This document shows, piece by piece, positions 62,865 to 64,000 of a stretch of 64,000 nucleotides of DNA. The stretch is taken from NCBI GenBank assembly GCA_037783545.1, contig JBBELK010000298.1, positions 5,146,001 to 5,210,000 of the forward strand, given 5' to 3'. Under the pieces are notes generated by a model. The model saw nothing but the letters and a program-made list of their open reading frames with translations. It had not been told where the DNA came from and searched no databases. The stretch is from Henricia sp. BOLD:AAB3569. Its lineage: Eukaryota > Echinodermata > Asteroidea > Spinulosida > Echinasteridae. Positions within the stretch are counted from its first letter, which is position 1. Every line of letters starts with the position of its first letter. A program made the position numbers and the translations under genes.

Positions 62865-63260
62865 GTTAAGCCGTGTCAGTATTGGACTTGTTTTTCGGGA
62901 GGTTTTACCGAGACGATGGTAAAAAAAAAAAAGGCTAAATTTTTACTGCTGTCCGAATTTGGACTTTTTGACACGGGAAAATTTTACCGAGACCGTAGGA
63001 GAGCATGCGCATTGTCCCTTCGCAGTATGACCTTCACATTCAGGACGTATGCTTCCAGAGCACTTTTACCGATTTGACGTGTCCACATGGGATATATCGT
63101 CTCAGGAAAAGTTCCCTGCCTGGTAAGTTTTCCTGGGCAGCAGTTGGCCAGGAAAAGTAACCGTTGGACTTAATAAGAAAAGTTACTGAGAGGAAAACAG
63201 CCCAGGCTGTCCGCATTGGACTTAAACTGGGAAAAGTACCCATCGTCTCGGCAGGGTGTC
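62865..63260. mobile_element. CATTGGACTT-type TIR element (family M), copy 3
   Basis: Starts TTAAGCCGTGTCAGTATTGG, with GGAGGTTTTACCGAGACGAT and GAGAGCATGCGCA shared with 41459-41868, and GTCCGCATTGGACTTAAA near 63210. The right end is eroded. Confidence 0.8.
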
Positions 63261-63715
63261 TAAAAATCCATATCTTTTTGGGCCGACAGAGGTTTCTCAA
63301 TAAACTCTCAAATAACTCGCAATCCTCCCCATCTCGCCAGCATTAATAGAGGAGTTCCGTCTTGCAAGAAAAATGTTCTCCCAAAATGTATATCGATAAT
63401 CGTCACAAAAATCTCTAGAAATTAACATTCACAATTTGAATCTTGTTACATGTATTACCAAAATTGCCCAACACCGGACAAATTACACACTTACATACAT
63501 TGTACATGTTGTACATGTACCGGTACCTTTAATAACATGTTTGATTTTTTCATACATTTGGGAGCTCATTTTCAAAGCTGTGCATTGTTCAGTGAATATC
63601 TAAATGTACACACATTATGTCAGAAACTACATTGGAACATGCACTAACACCCACAAGTCGGACAGGCCAGAATGGCTGACTAAACACTGTACGTAGGCGT
63701 ACTCAGACTTGCAGA

Positions 63716-63945
63716 TGAGACATATTTGGGGTTCTAATTTTCCAAAAGCAGTGTTTAGACGACCTCCCATTGGGGTCGAGCAATGAACAATGTGCCAATG
63801 TGCTCGAGCAGTATTTGTACATGTATGCCTCAATTTCTTTGTGAGTCAACTTAAATGCTATACATGTAGGACATATTTGGAGTTCTAATTGGCCAAAAGC
63901 AGTGTTTAGACGACCTCCTTTCTTTGTGAGTGAACTTAAATGTTA
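63716..63945 (+). repeat. Tandem duplication of about 155 bp
   Basis: GACATATTTGG-GTTCTAATT and CCAAAAGCAGTGTTTAGACG (63718-63765) recur at 63869-63920, and TTTCTTTGTGAGT-AACTTAAATG follows each. The second unit is shorter. Confidence 0.85.
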
Positions 63946-64000
63946 GCAAACTAACATTTTTGGACGCACCCTTGCATTCCTCTTAGAGGTACGTCAGACT

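Overview
The window is animal nuclear DNA: intron-rich genes with GT-AG introns, large intergenic and intronic spaces, tRNA-derived SINEs and dense families of short inverted-repeat DNA transposons. The gene content (SMYD4, a TTC28-type TPR protein), the SINE body with its 'GAGCAAGGCAC' core and the heavy use of the palindromic words TACATGTA and TACCGGTA suggest a marine invertebrate, perhaps a non-vertebrate deuterostome such as a lancelet, acorn worm or echinoderm. I cannot fix the species from sequence alone. There is no bacterial-type operon, CRISPR array, rRNA or virus-like gene.

Region 1 (1-18.7 kb): the 3' fifteen exons of SMYD4 on the + strand (896 codons plus stop). They cover TPR-like N-terminal exons, a split MYND zinc finger, the SET core, a cysteine-rich post-SET and C-terminal TPR-like helices, ending in TAA with AATAAA just after. 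Intron phases agree at all fourteen junctions. The intron after exon 8 needs a GC donor, and exon 7 holds a 39-residue tandem repeat that I do not recall from vertebrate SMYD4. The introns are packed with mobile elements, including a fossil pogo-like transposon, a SINE and many MITEs.

Region 2 (18.7-46.8 kb): non-coding between SMYD4 and the second gene, and mostly the proposed first intron of that gene. A promoter-like ATGGCGGC site and a small ATG exon with a good donor lie at 23.67-23.83 kb. The matching TPR exon is at 46.81-47.15 kb, so the inferred intron is about 23 kb. Inside it are a three-layer transposon nest (24.2-25.5 kb), several hairpin MITE families, a polycytosine tract, and four phase-compatible possible exons of an unrecognised Cys-rich protein (34.15-37.86 kb, low confidence).

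Region 3 (47.2-64 kb): more intron or intergenic DNA with many elements, a fossil Tc1 transposon (56.6-57.2 kb), and a second promoter-like ATGGCGGC site followed by a 5' exon with a clean donor (57.9-58.3 kb) that continues beyond the window.

The main theme outside the genes is a large set of short terminal-inverted-repeat elements, many flanked by 3-bp TTA/TAA duplications as in PIF/Harbinger transposons. Two of them carry fragments of Myb/SANT-like DNA-binding domains, the kind of accessory protein PIF/Harbinger elements encode. These identifications come from reading the sequence by eye; no database search was run.
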